A stretch of 64,000 nt of DNA. Origin: Zonotrichia leucophrys gambelii. Its lineage: Eukaryota > Chordata > Aves > Passeriformes > Passerellidae. The notes beneath the pieces were generated by a model. It was not told the origin of the DNA. It saw only the letters and a program-made list of their open reading frames with translations, and did not search any database. Numbering within the stretch: the first letter of the stretch is position 1; each line of letters starts with the position of its first letter. The position numbers and the translations under genes are program-made. The stretch is taken from assembly GCF_028769735.1 (NCBI RefSeq), contig NC_088173.1:70368463-70432462 (forward strand), written 5' to 3'. Positions 37,866 through 46,395 of the stretch are shown piece after piece.

Positions 37866-40800
37866 TTATTGTTATTATTTCTCTCCCCCTGCCCCATCCC
37901 ACTCCCTGAGAGCAGCTGAGCCTTGCCAGACCCTTTGCTAACAAAGGTGAATATTTGCATGTGCTGGAGATAACAGCTCCCAGCTCTTTCTCTTTGATAA
38001 AAACAAACAACCAGTCCTGCAGATAAAGCAATAATACATTTTTTGTGACCCCAGCCCATGTTCTGCAATCCCAGGGCTCCTTTCTCTACCTGGCTCTGCT
38101 CTCCAGGAACTTTGGAACCCTCTGCACAGGAGATTTTGGCACCCCAACCTGCTTTTCCTAATGAATGCAGTGAATTTCTTTTAAAATTGTCATGTCATGT
38201 GCCAACTGCAGATGTGTAAGTGATTAAAAAATTAAGAAAATAAAACCAGGAAAATATTTACTGAGGGAGGAACTGAAGCATGTACCAGCCCCAAAACACA
38301 AATATTTCCCTTTGTCAGCTGTGTTTTGCTGTTTGTAAAAGTTAATCACATGGATTTCCTGGAGCTGTTAATGCCCACTTCAGTGCACATCCCTGAGAGA
38401 ATCCCAAGTTCTAAAATCTGTAGGGAATGCACCCAAAACAGGATCATCCTGCAGCAGTGAATTCTGCAGGGAAATGGGAGCAAAACTCAGGGCAAGGGGC
38501 TGGAGGTGGGCACAGCTCAGTTCATGAAGAGCAGCTTCCAACTTAAAAAAAATAAATAAAAGTAGTAAAGAACTAAAAAAAAAAAATAAAGGAATTAAAT
38601 CCTGGCAGCCAGGAATGGTCAGAAAGGACAAGGAAAGGTTTTTAGTAGCAGTGTGGAAAATCTCCTGTTGTGAGAGGGAGCTGAGTTTGCTTTGCTGCAG
38701 ACAAACAACCACCATAATCTCTGCCTCAAGGCTGGCAGGGGGGGACAGTCAGAAAGTGTGGGGACAGTCAGAAAGTGTGTCCTGCAGAGCATCTGAAGAA
38801 TTACAGCCATTACAGGAGTCCTGGATTATTTACCAGCTAGAAATTATTTCATTTCTGGGGATTTTTCTTTGGTTTGGGGTTTTAATTAATGCGTTTGTTA
38901 TTTTTGCCAAATGGCATTGGAAATGAAAAGATTGCTCAGTGTAGAAGTATGCAGCACTGTTTTTTAATCCCCTTGCTGGCCTGGTAAAAACAAGGGGTGG
39001 AAAAATGTTATTTCTGCTATTTATTCCTCTTCTGAGAAAGCCTTTCCACATCCTGGCTATGGTAAAGCTATTAGTGCTACCACACTGCACCTTCTGGGTT
39101 TACCAGTGGTTATATTGCACATCTTATTCAATTTGCAAAGTTTTTTTTTTCCTTCCCTTTATTTTATTTATCCCATTTTATTTTTATCTGATGGACTTCA
39201 AGTAGCTTCTCATGTGGATGCACCTTTGAGATATTGTTTGTGGGTGGTTTGGGGTTTTTTTTGAGGGTTTATCTTGTTTACATCCTGCCTAACTCTGCTG
39301 TCCAGCCTACATTTCTCCATGCTTAAAAGTTGTTGCTACATCAAACCACATTTGTCTGCACCTCCAACAAAGGAGTTTAACAAATGGAATTGAAATATTG
39401 GTGCTTTTTCACCTATTTTTTTTTTCTTTTTTCCTGCAGATATGGCAATCCTGGGAATGGACATTGAGGTGCAAACTGTAGAGGACAATGTCATCAGCCT
39501 GGAGATGCTGTTCAAAACCTGGCTCCATGACCATGGCACAGAGAGGGAACAGCTCCATCTCCTCCTTCCCTCGGGAGGTTTTGGCCACTCTGCTGCACCC
39601 AAGAACACCTTAAGTATTTCATTTTCTCTCCCCTCTGCTCCCCTTTCAAGGAGTTCCTGAATCCCTCAGCCTTAAAAGTTACCCAGGATTGTGCTATGGG
39701 CACCTTCCCTCCCATTTAGAAACCCAGATGAGGTCTGGGCATCATTTGGAAAATCATCAGGTTTACAAAGCTGCTTTTTGCTGCCTCAGCTGCTGAGGCT
39801 GCAGTTGTTTCCATTCTGCAGCAAAAACGTGCCTGGAGGGGCAAGTGAATTTACAGCCACGTGGGCAAGGTAAAAAGGAGCCTTGAGAGCTGAATAGCCC
39901 TAAAAATTGTGTTCAAAACAGAGTCTGTGCCAGAGCTGCACTTCAATAAAGGCTCTTACACAGAGCTCCTCTTAAATAAAGGCTGTTTTACAGAGAGGTG
40001 CACTTAAATAAAGGCTGTGTTGCCCCTATAAAGGGACTTGGGGACAGGTTGATGCCTTGTGCCAGGCTTTGGTATTTTCCTTCCCCCGATAGTTGCTAGA
40101 AAACATTAATTTTTAAATGTCATGTGCTAAACATTGCCCATCCCAGCGACCTAAACCATTCTGCTTTCCCAGTGTGCCTGAAGTGTGATTTGCAGGAGAG
40201 GCTGCTGGACCCAGCCCTGCTTTTGGGGACATCTGATGGCCCTGGGAGAGCAGCAGATGCCAGCTCTCCCTGGCATGTGACAGCCTGGCCCTCCCCAGCT
40301 CTGCACAAACTCCGGGTGCTCAAGTGAGTGGTGCTCCTTGTCTTCCACTGGGGGAGGGTGTGAGAAAAGCTTCACTTTCCTGGGGCCTGCTGACATCACC
40401 AGGAGGCTCTGGGGTGCTGGGGAGCCAAATTCTGCTGTGAAAAACCCTCAGTTCCATCATGGAACAGCACAGCCCATGTGCAGACCACAGTCACACCTGG
40501 GGTCACCACAGCACTCTGAGGGTGACACCACAGATGCCATTGCTGCTAAAGTTCTTTCGCCCCAGTGAAATGTTTAATTGCAATAATTCTCCTCTCTCAT
40601 TACCTAATGAGGCCTCAGTAATTAACTGGATGTCAGAAACTAAGGAAAGCCTCACAGTGCTGTGATTTCACCCAAGAATTCACTTTCCTGGCAGCAGTTC
40701 AGGGCAGAGCACAGAGATGCTCTCCAGTGTCTTTATAAGAAAAAACAGGATAATTTTTCATGGAACAGCACAGCCCACGTGCAGACCACAGTCACACCTG

Positions 40801-42937
40801 GGGTCACCACAGCACTCTGAGGGTGACACCACAGATGCCATTGCTGCTAAAGTTCTTTCACCCCAGTGAAATGTTTAATTGCAATAATTCTTCTCTCTCA
40901 TCACCTAATGAGGCCACACCAATTAATTTGGTATCAGGGCCTAAGCAAAGCCTCACAGTGCTGTGATTTCACCCAAAAATTCACTTTCCTGGCAGCAGTT
41001 CAGGGCACAGAGATGCTCTCCAGTGTCTTTATAGGAAAACCAGGGTAATTTCTAAGCTGTCCTTACAATGCTGAGCACTACCATGAGCTGTGTCCTGGCA
41101 GGGCTCTGAAGTCTGAAGGGGTCTGTGAGTCTGTGCTCTATGGGCTGCCCTTCATCATCAAACCCACAAGCTGCTGGCAGCTGGACTGGGATGAACTGGA
41201 GACAAACCAGCACAGCTTCCATGCTTTGTGTCACAGCCTGCTGGTGAGTGTGTGAAAAGGGCACTGTGATGGGGAGGGATGGCCAGGGAAGGGGACAGTG
41301 AGTGCACACCTTGTAACACCTGTCTGGAAACATTTTAAAAGCCCCAACATCATCTCATGGGCCAGAGTTGGGCTTGTATATCTGCTGGGAAGATGCTACA
41401 GCTCATCAGAGCTTAGGGAAGACCCTCAAACCTACCAGAAATGAGTGTTTGGAGGTGTGAAGTGCAAATGCCAGGGTTGGAGTTAGACTTGAGATTTCAA
41501 CAGCAAAATATAAATAACCAAGGCTTTGACTGTGGAGAACTGGCTGTTTCTGACAAGCTGCAAACCAAAACTGAGTGTTTTTAAGAATTGACTTGCTAAA
41601 AAAAAAAACCAACTAAATGTCATATTGTCCTCAGCCCTGCTGCAGAATAGTTTCCCTTCCTATGGGTGAGTGTGCCTGCCCTGAGCCCACGGTGGCAGTG
41701 CTGAAGGAAGTGGCTGTGGCTGTGGCTGTTGCTGTTGTTCACACCTGGATTTTACCCTTTAGAAAAGGAAGTGGATGCTCCTGGCCAGGCAGGAACCCCA
41801 GAACGTGGGACCAAACTGGAACGTGGTGGTGCACCCCTATTATGTCATTGTCCCCTCTGACTCTGCCACTCTGCTGGTGAAAGCAGTGGCCATCAGAGAG
41901 CTCCTGCTGCCTTCAGCCTTCCCAGCCCTCCTGGCTGAGCACCCCGAGCGAGTCAGGGGCCCCATCGAGGTGAGTCACTCGTTATCAGCTCTCCTTATCA
42001 CCTCTGCAGATAACGAGAGAAGGAAATGGCTGTGACAGTGTCTCGTGACACTGTGTGATGCTGCACTCCAGAGCTCCTTCCCAGCACACAGCTTTCTCCA
42101 ATGCCTGTCCTTGGGAGCAATGCTGGTGTCTGCTGGGGGGGAAGAGGCCTTGTGAACCAGAATTGGGAGTGACAGTGCCCAGAAATGGAGTTCCAGCTTG
42201 CTGGATTCTGGGCATGGAAAAGGGTAGGACTGTATCCTGCAAGGAGATGTTTAAATCCATTAAGATCTGTCTGGAGATGCCTCTTGTTCTATACACATTA
42301 TGGTTTGCAGCACAGCCAAAAATCCCTTCACCTTTCACTGCAGGGTGGCTGGTTTGGAGTGTCTACAACCCTGTCCCCGAAAAAGAAACCAAAAAAACCA
42401 CAAACATGCAAACCCCACGGCTTCCACCTGTCACATCCTGTAGCAAACTCAAGCTCTCTCTTCCAAGCAGAGTGCCCTGAACAACTTGGAAGTGGAAGTT
42501 GCTTACAACCCCTTGCACCTGAAGAGCAACCTGTACAAATACCTGAAGAGCTCCTTGTACAAACCTCCCCACCGGCAGCAGCCCCAGCCCCGGGAGCAGC
42601 GCCCGGAGCGCCACCAGCCCAGGCAGGTGAGTCCTGTGTGTGAGCAGCCTGGAGGGGCTCTGATGTCCCCTCCTGGCCAGACTCCAGCAGATTGTGCCCT
42701 CCTGGCCACATTCCTGCAGGAATCCCAGCAAGGTGAGGCACAGCCAGCACCTCCTCACACAAGGATTTGTGTTTTGTCCCTGTCTTGCAGCCTCAGAGCA
42801 GAGCCAAAGCTGCAGTGGCTCCCCTGCTGATGGCTCCCTCTCCACTTCAGACATCCAGACCAGCAGCAGCAGCAGCCAGGAGAGGCTCCTGTGAGGGCTC
42901 CCTGCTGCCCAAGGAGTATGAGGAGTTCCTGCAGTGA
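28813..42937 (+). CDS. M1AP: M1AP, meiosis 1 associated protein (complete coding gene, 9 coding exons)
   Basis: Nine exons with GT-AG boundaries join without a frame break: 28813-29061, 32563-32745, 34262-34436, 39440-39613, 40173-40323, 41102-41243, 41763-41969, 42471-42626 and 42791-42937. The product is 527 residues, against about 530 for human M1AP. Collinear matches to the human protein as I recall it include ISELR, DGLQQFKQYSRH, ITILTSQP, CLKCDLQERLL, SCWQLDWDELETNQ, LLVKAVA.REL and YNPLH. M1AP is a germ-cell protein needed for meiotic prophase I and male fertility, and is reported to work with the SHOC1-TEX11-SPO16 crossover machinery. I see no catalytic motif, signal peptide or membrane segment. 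The first coding exon has a good acceptor at 28773-28774, so at least one 5' non-coding exon probably lies upstream, perhaps at the 22.3 kb CpG patch. The gene converges on DOK1, as in mammals. Identity is very secure; the upstream exon is inference. Confidence 0.96.
29062..31850 (+). other. M1AP: M1AP intron 1, left part, with AT arrays
   Basis: A motif GTGAGAGGTTCTAGA.ATTGAA repeats at 29.39, 29.47 and 29.87 kb, separated by (TATA)n and (TTATATA)n expansions at 29,525-29,840. (TTTA)n lies at about 29,995-30,020. The rest is unique. Confidence 0.6.
30160..30303. repeat. Direct duplicate segment, right copy
   Basis: Copy of the 27,045-27,190 segment, diverged at scattered positions and indels. 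Confidence 0.85.
31852..32517. mobile_element. Solo LTR, family E, abutting M1AP exon 2
   Basis: Begins TGTCTTGGTTTGAAAAGCCA, followed by AATTATTATAATTTTGAAAT and GGGGCTCTCAGGCAAAGATA, text I recognise from common songbird ERV LTRs. It ends near GATAACA, about 45 bases before the exon 2 acceptor. Confidence 0.7.
32563..32745 (+). CDS. M1AP: M1AP coding exon 2 (residues 84-144)
   Basis: The exon lies between acceptor CAG at 32560-32562 and donor GAG|GTAAGG. It encodes QVKENFAR... through VEDGL-like and QQFKQYSRH sequence. It starts and ends in phase 0. A solo LTR ends only about 45 bases before the exon. Confidence 0.95.
32746..34261 (+). other. M1AP: M1AP intron 2
   Basis: Unique intronic sequence with an A-rich run near 33,955. 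No embedded gene seen. Confidence 0.6.
34262..34436 (+). CDS. M1AP: M1AP coding exon 3 (residues 145-202 plus one base)
   Basis: The exon starts after TTCCAG with ITILTSQPS and ends AGCAGTG|GTGAGT in phase 1. The charged KQLEKKLQDIDL segment matches the family. Confidence 0.95.
34611..35308 (+). mobile_element. Solo LTR, family B, in M1AP intron 3
   Basis: Begins TGTTGGAGTCCTGGGTGCTG and ends AAGCCAAGAACTGGCA. An internal (TATA)n expansion at about 35,095-35,250 makes it longer than the 4.9 kb copy. Confidence 0.8.
35309..37010 (+). other. M1AP: M1AP intron 3, central unique part
   Basis: No transposon recognised. A 145-codon open frame at 36,470-36,907 has no splice context or family motif. 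Confidence 0.5.
37014..37150. repeat. (AAT)n then (GAA)n microsatellite
   Basis: AATAATAAT leads into about 30 GAA units with a few AGG interruptions, in the M1AP sense strand. Confidence 0.92.
37150..37800. repeat. AT-rich low-complexity tract
   Basis: TATTAT, TAATAA and TATATA mixtures; no gene content. Confidence 0.85.
37801..37880. repeat. (ATT)n-(GTT)n microsatellite
   Basis: TTATTATTA followed by about 15 uninterrupted GTT units. Read on the other strand it is CAA, hence an apparent polyasparagine frame. Confidence 0.92.
39440..39613 (+). CDS. M1AP: M1AP coding exon 4 (residues 203-260 plus one base)
   Basis: The acceptor is TTCCTGCAG. The exon encodes ILGMDIEVQTVEDN and WLHDHGTEREQLHLLL, then ends at A|GTATTT in phase 1. 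The donor is weaker than its neighbours, but the phase fits exon 5 exactly. Confidence 0.94.
40173..40323 (+). CDS. M1AP: M1AP coding exon 5 (residues 261-310 plus two bases)
   Basis: The acceptor is TTTCCCAG. The exon encodes MCLKCDLQERLLDPALLLGT and ends CTCAA|GTGAGT in phase 2. Confidence 0.95.
40458..41055. repeat. 301-bp tandem duplication in M1AP intron 5
   Basis: CATGGAACAGCACAGCCCA starts units at 40458 and 40759. The copies differ at scattered bases and small indels. The array ends about 45 bases before exon 6. Confidence 0.93.
41102..41243 (+). CDS. M1AP: M1AP coding exon 6 (residues 311-358)
   Basis: The acceptor is CCTGGCAG. The exon encodes YGLPFIIKPTSCWQLDWDEL, the best conserved block of the protein, and ends CTG|GTGAGT. 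A 301-bp tandem duplication ends about 45 bases upstream. Confidence 0.96.
41763..41969 (+). CDS. M1AP: M1AP coding exon 7 (residues 359-427)
   Basis: The acceptor is TTTACCCTTTAG. The exon encodes KRKWMLLARQE and YYVIVPSDSATLLVKAVA, and ends GAG|GTGAGT in phase 0. Confidence 0.95.
42471..42626 (+). CDS. M1AP: M1AP coding exon 8 (residues 428-479)
   Basis: The acceptor is TTCCAAGCAG. The exon encodes LEVEVAYNPLHLKSNLYKYL and then a Pro/Gln/Arg-rich tail segment. It ends CAG|GTGAGT in phase 0. Confidence 0.94.
42791..42937 (+). CDS. M1AP: M1AP coding exon 9 with stop codon (residues 480-527)
   Basis: The acceptor is TGTCTTGCAG. The exon encodes a basic tail with AKAAVAPLLMAPSP, matching the human RATVAPLPMTP segment, then a run of five alanines and a terminal ...EYEEFLQ before TGA. 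Confidence 0.93.
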   Translation, partial: PQSRAKAAVAPLLMAPSPLQTSRPAAAAARRGSCEGSLLPKEYEEFLQ

Positions 42938-43635
42938 GCACAGCCACAGCTCCTGGCTCAGCAGCTGGCCGGATGTGGTCAGGCAAGACACCGAGCTTGG
43001 CCTTGGGCAGGCAGGCACTTCCCATCGTTTGTTCCTCCTTGTTGTTGTTTCACGTTGTGTTCGTCACCCAGCCAGTTCTGCAGGAAGTTTGCTGCTCAGG
43101 GACCCTCTGTCCAGAGCTCCAGCTGTCCCCTGCAGCAGCAGCAGCAGCACCACGTATTTCCTGTTCTTGCCAGCACACATCACCAGCCTGCCTCCAATTT
43201 GGGTTTGTGAGACTGGGCCAGCACAGGCCACAAATCACAGACTGCTGTCAGTGGGAGCAGAGGAGCTGCAGGCAGGGCAGGGAGGAAATCAGACAAGGCA
43301 GGCAGTTGTGCTGAGCTGCCCTCATCCCACAGCAGCAGGTTCAGTGGGGTGGTTAAACAGGAATGAAACAGGGCTTGGATTTAATCTTAAAGCCTGGAGT
43401 TCTGCTCTCCAGATGATTTGGTTGCTTTCAAGACTGGCCTTGCTGTCCAACCCCCCAGCTCATAAAGGGGGTTGGAGCAAATGCCAAACCAGAGCAATTC
43501 CAGAGAATTCCTGCCCAGATGCCAGCCTGTTTTTCAGTGCAGGGTAGGTGTGAGCCAGGGGCAGCTTGACCAAGCCAAGCACCAGCAGAGTTTGTGTTCT
43601 ACTTACCTGGTTCTGAAAAGCTGTTCCAAAATAAA
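42938..43635 (+). terminator. M1AP: M1AP 3' UTR and polyadenylation signal
   Basis: The first canonical AATAAA on the + strand after the M1AP stop is at 43630-43635, giving a 3' UTR of about 700 bases. The stretch between has no other exon-like content. Cleavage would fall near 43,650-43,660, about 1.2 kb before the DOK1 signal on the other strand. Confidence 0.65.
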
Positions 43636-43659
43636 GTTCTCCTCCATGGACCCCACTCT

Positions 43660-44855
43660 CTGCCTGTGGTTTCTGACATGTCCAGCACTGCTCTCCCACC
43701 ACTGACCTGTGCTTCCTGGGAAACAGCTGCAGGAGAGCAAGGGCATGGGGCAAGCACCACAATCCCATCTCTTCTCCCTGGGATCCCAGCTCTGACAGGC
43801 CCAGGGCTGGCTCTTCCCATGCCCTGGCATCTCATGCTGGGGTAAGACATCGAGGGCAGGTACCATGGAAGAGAGAGCAGACACCCCTGCAGGCACAGGG
43901 ATCATTGGGAGCAGGAATGAACACACAAAATGGCCCAGCCTGGGGCCTGCAAACCAGTCAACAACATAAAAATTAGAAAATCAGGTTTAGGGAGGAGGCA
44001 GCAGGGAGGCAAGAAAGTTTTTGGAACCACCTCAGCCTCCCTCAGATTTCCCAAAGCCCATTTGGCTTTTCCCCTTCTCCTGCAGCAAAACCCCAGTGGA
44101 GAAGAGGACCCAGCAGAGGGAACAGCCACAAATTGGTCCTGGCCACAGCTGAGCTGTGGTTTTACAGGACTGAGGTTTCCCCCTGCAACTTGGGCACCAG
44201 ATAAATGCCCAGAGTTCATCACCTCATCACCTTATCACCAGCCTGGGGACCTGAACCTGCAGATTTCCCCAGTTTGGCTGAGCTGGGGCTGCAGAAGCTG
44301 AGCTTAGCCCTCTCACAGCTGCAGCACAGTCTGCCTGTCACCTGCCTGTTCTTTAGATACCAACAGGCTGCCAGACCTGCAGAAGTCACCAGCAGACATG
44401 GGGACAGCCAATGCCAGTGTGCCTGGTGTGGTCCCACACAGAAAGCACAACCTGTATTGACCCTGGGTTTGCTCCTGGCCAAGGCTGGCCACACAGCAAT
44501 GCCACAAACCACACAGATTTGGAATCACAGATTTGGCCATCAAACCCAATGGGATCCAGGCTGGGCCCTTCCAGGCCTCCCAAAGCAGCTGGGAGTGGGG
44601 GGATCAGCAGTGGGATCAGCTGGAGAAGGAGATCCTGTGACTCACCAAGAGCCACAGAGCTGCAGCAGAGCTGGCACTGCCCTGTGCCTGGAGACCATCA
44701 CATATCTGAGCTTGACTCTCATTTCCCTTCATCCCCTGCCATCAGGGCCTCCAGCCACAGCTCAGCCTGGCAGGCACTTTTCTTTGAGCTCAGTGGCTCT
44801 GGCACAGACACAAACGTGCACCTGCACCTCCCCATCCATGCCACAGGCAAACATT
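43660..44855. other. Intergenic gap between the convergent M1AP and DOK1 3' ends
   Basis: About 1.2 kb of GC-moderate unique sequence. I see no exon, transposon or tandem array in it. Open frames here are short and lack splice context. Confidence 0.6.
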
Positions 44856-44875
44856 TCCTTCTGAGACATAAAGAC

Positions 44876-45249
44876 TTTAATATTAAAATAACTTTGTATA
44901 AAAATACTTTTGGAGACTGATGGCAAGCAGCCTTCCACACACCACAAAAGGCACCAGAGCCCTGCAGCCTGGTCAGACAGGAAGCCAGAGCAGAGCCAGA
45001 GCAGCAGGTACAGGAAAACACCAACCCTCCTGCAGATCAGAAGGCACAGAGGAGCCAGCTCCAGAGCTGGAGAAACACACTGGGGCTTGCTCCAGCCACA
45101 GCTCTCTTGCTGTTTCCCTCCAGGAAAACACAGTCCCTCAGCACTGGTGAGAAAAGAGCCCAAACAGTCCCAGGTCATCCTGGGGAGGAGAAGCCCAGCT
45201 GGCACTGGGATGCTCAGTCCCTGCTGGGATACAGACAGAGCAGCAGCAC
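44876..45249 (-). terminator. DOK1: DOK1 3' UTR with ATTAAA polyadenylation signal
   Basis: On the - strand the variant signal ATTAAA lies at 44881-44876, about 370 bases after the DOK1 stop codon. It is surrounded by AT-rich sequence in otherwise GC-rich DNA, as expected of a poly(A) site. Confidence 0.55.
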
Positions 45250-46395
45250 TTATATCTCCCCTAAATCCTCATAGAGAGGCGACAAACTGTACTCATCCAC
45301 ACACTGCTCCTTCTTCTGCAGCTGCTGGGGCTTCACCACCTGGCTGTAGAGCACCTCCACGTTGTTGTTGTTGCTGCTGTTGAGGCTGGGTTTGGTCAGC
45401 ACCTTCTCGGGGGCAGCGCTGCCCCATCGCCTGCCAGGCTCCTCCAGCCTTTCTGCCCCTTTGGGGATAAAGGCTGCCTGGGGCTTGGGGGCTGGCACTG
45501 GCTTGGGGTTCTTGGCCTTGGCAGGGAAGTTGGGGACCGAGTAATCGTCAGTGCTGGGGTTGTAGGGGTACTCATAGCCCCCCCTGCCATCGTGGCCCTG
45601 CGTGCGCCAGGCCTCGCTCGTGGGCCGCGCCTCGTCGTAGATGTAGGTGAAGGGATGCAGCGAGCGAGGGGCACGGCCCTCGGGCTCGTCATAGATGTGC
45701 TCCTTGTGCCCAGGGACAGCCTGGCCACGGCCCTCAGCCCTGCCCTGGCCCTCAGCCCTGCCCTGGCCCTGCCCCTCGGCCCGGACCTGCTCGTACGGGC
45801 CCGAGTACGGCAGCACCGGCAGCCGCGGCTTCGGCTCCTCCACGGCCCCGCCGGGCGCCTTGGCCACACTCAGGGCCTTGCTGTCCACAGGGTCCGAGTA
45901 CAGCGGGTCAGGCCACGGCTGCAGGCCCTTCACCGAGTCCAGGGGCTCTGAGTACACGCTGGAAGGGTCCTCAGAGGGTGGCACAGCACGGAGCACCTTG
46001 GGCAGAGGGGAGCGTGGGGGCGTGCTGGACACCGTGGGCTTGGCCGGTGGCACGGGCAGCTCTGGCAGAGTCCGGCTCTTCAGCAGGGCTGTGGCATCTC
46101 TCTCCTCTGCTGCTGCTGCTGCACCAGCCCTGGGTGCCAGCCCTGCTTTGGGGTCATCCCCCTCAGCAGGCAGCTCCAGGTTGAGGCTGTCAGCCAGGGC
46201 CTGGCGGATCTGCACCATGCCGGGGCTCTCGGCTTCCAGCGAGTCACAGCTCTGCCGGTTCTCCTCCACCTGAGCCTTCTGCTCCTGGATGGAAGCTTCC
46301 ACCAGCCGGAAGATCTCGTTGCCCTGCTTGGTCTCAAAGGTGAAGTTGCCAGGTCCTGAGTCACAGCGCCTGCCAGCCTCAAAGGAGAACATCAC
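45250..46395 (-). CDS. DOK1: DOK1 exon 5, PTB end and tyrosine-rich tail (residues 214-594)
   Basis: The acceptor CCCCTTCAG precedes GTG ATG TTC (VMF), the same junction as human. The long last exon carries the PTB end, a polyalanine run at about residues 305-309, the SH2/SH3 docking sites, an NNNN run near 555-558 and ...LYEDLGEI before TAA. Confidence 0.95.
   Translation of the reverse strand: MMFSFEAGRRCDSGPGNFTFETKQGNEIFRLVEASIQEQKAQVEENRQSCDSLEAESPGMVQIRQALADSLNLELPAEGDDPKAGLAPRAGAAAAAEERDATALLKSRTLPELPVPPAKPTVSSTPPRSPLPKVLRAVPPSEDPSSVYSEPLDSVKGLQPWPDPLYSDPVDSKALSVAKAPGGAVEEPKPRLPVLPYSGPYEQVRAEGQGQGRAEGQGRAEGRGQAVPGHKEHIYDEPEGRAPRSLHPFTYIYDEARPTSEAWRTQGHDGRGGYEYPYNPSTDDYSVPNFPAKAKNPKPVPAPKPQAAFIPKGAERLEEPGRRWGSAAPEKVLTKPSLNSSNNNNVEVLYSQVVKPQQLQKKEQCVDEYSLSPLYEDLGEI

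Noticed and set aside
43636..44860. Several frames of 100-220 codons between M1AP and DOK1
   Set aside because: They overlap on both strands, lack splice context and lie between two poly(A) signals.
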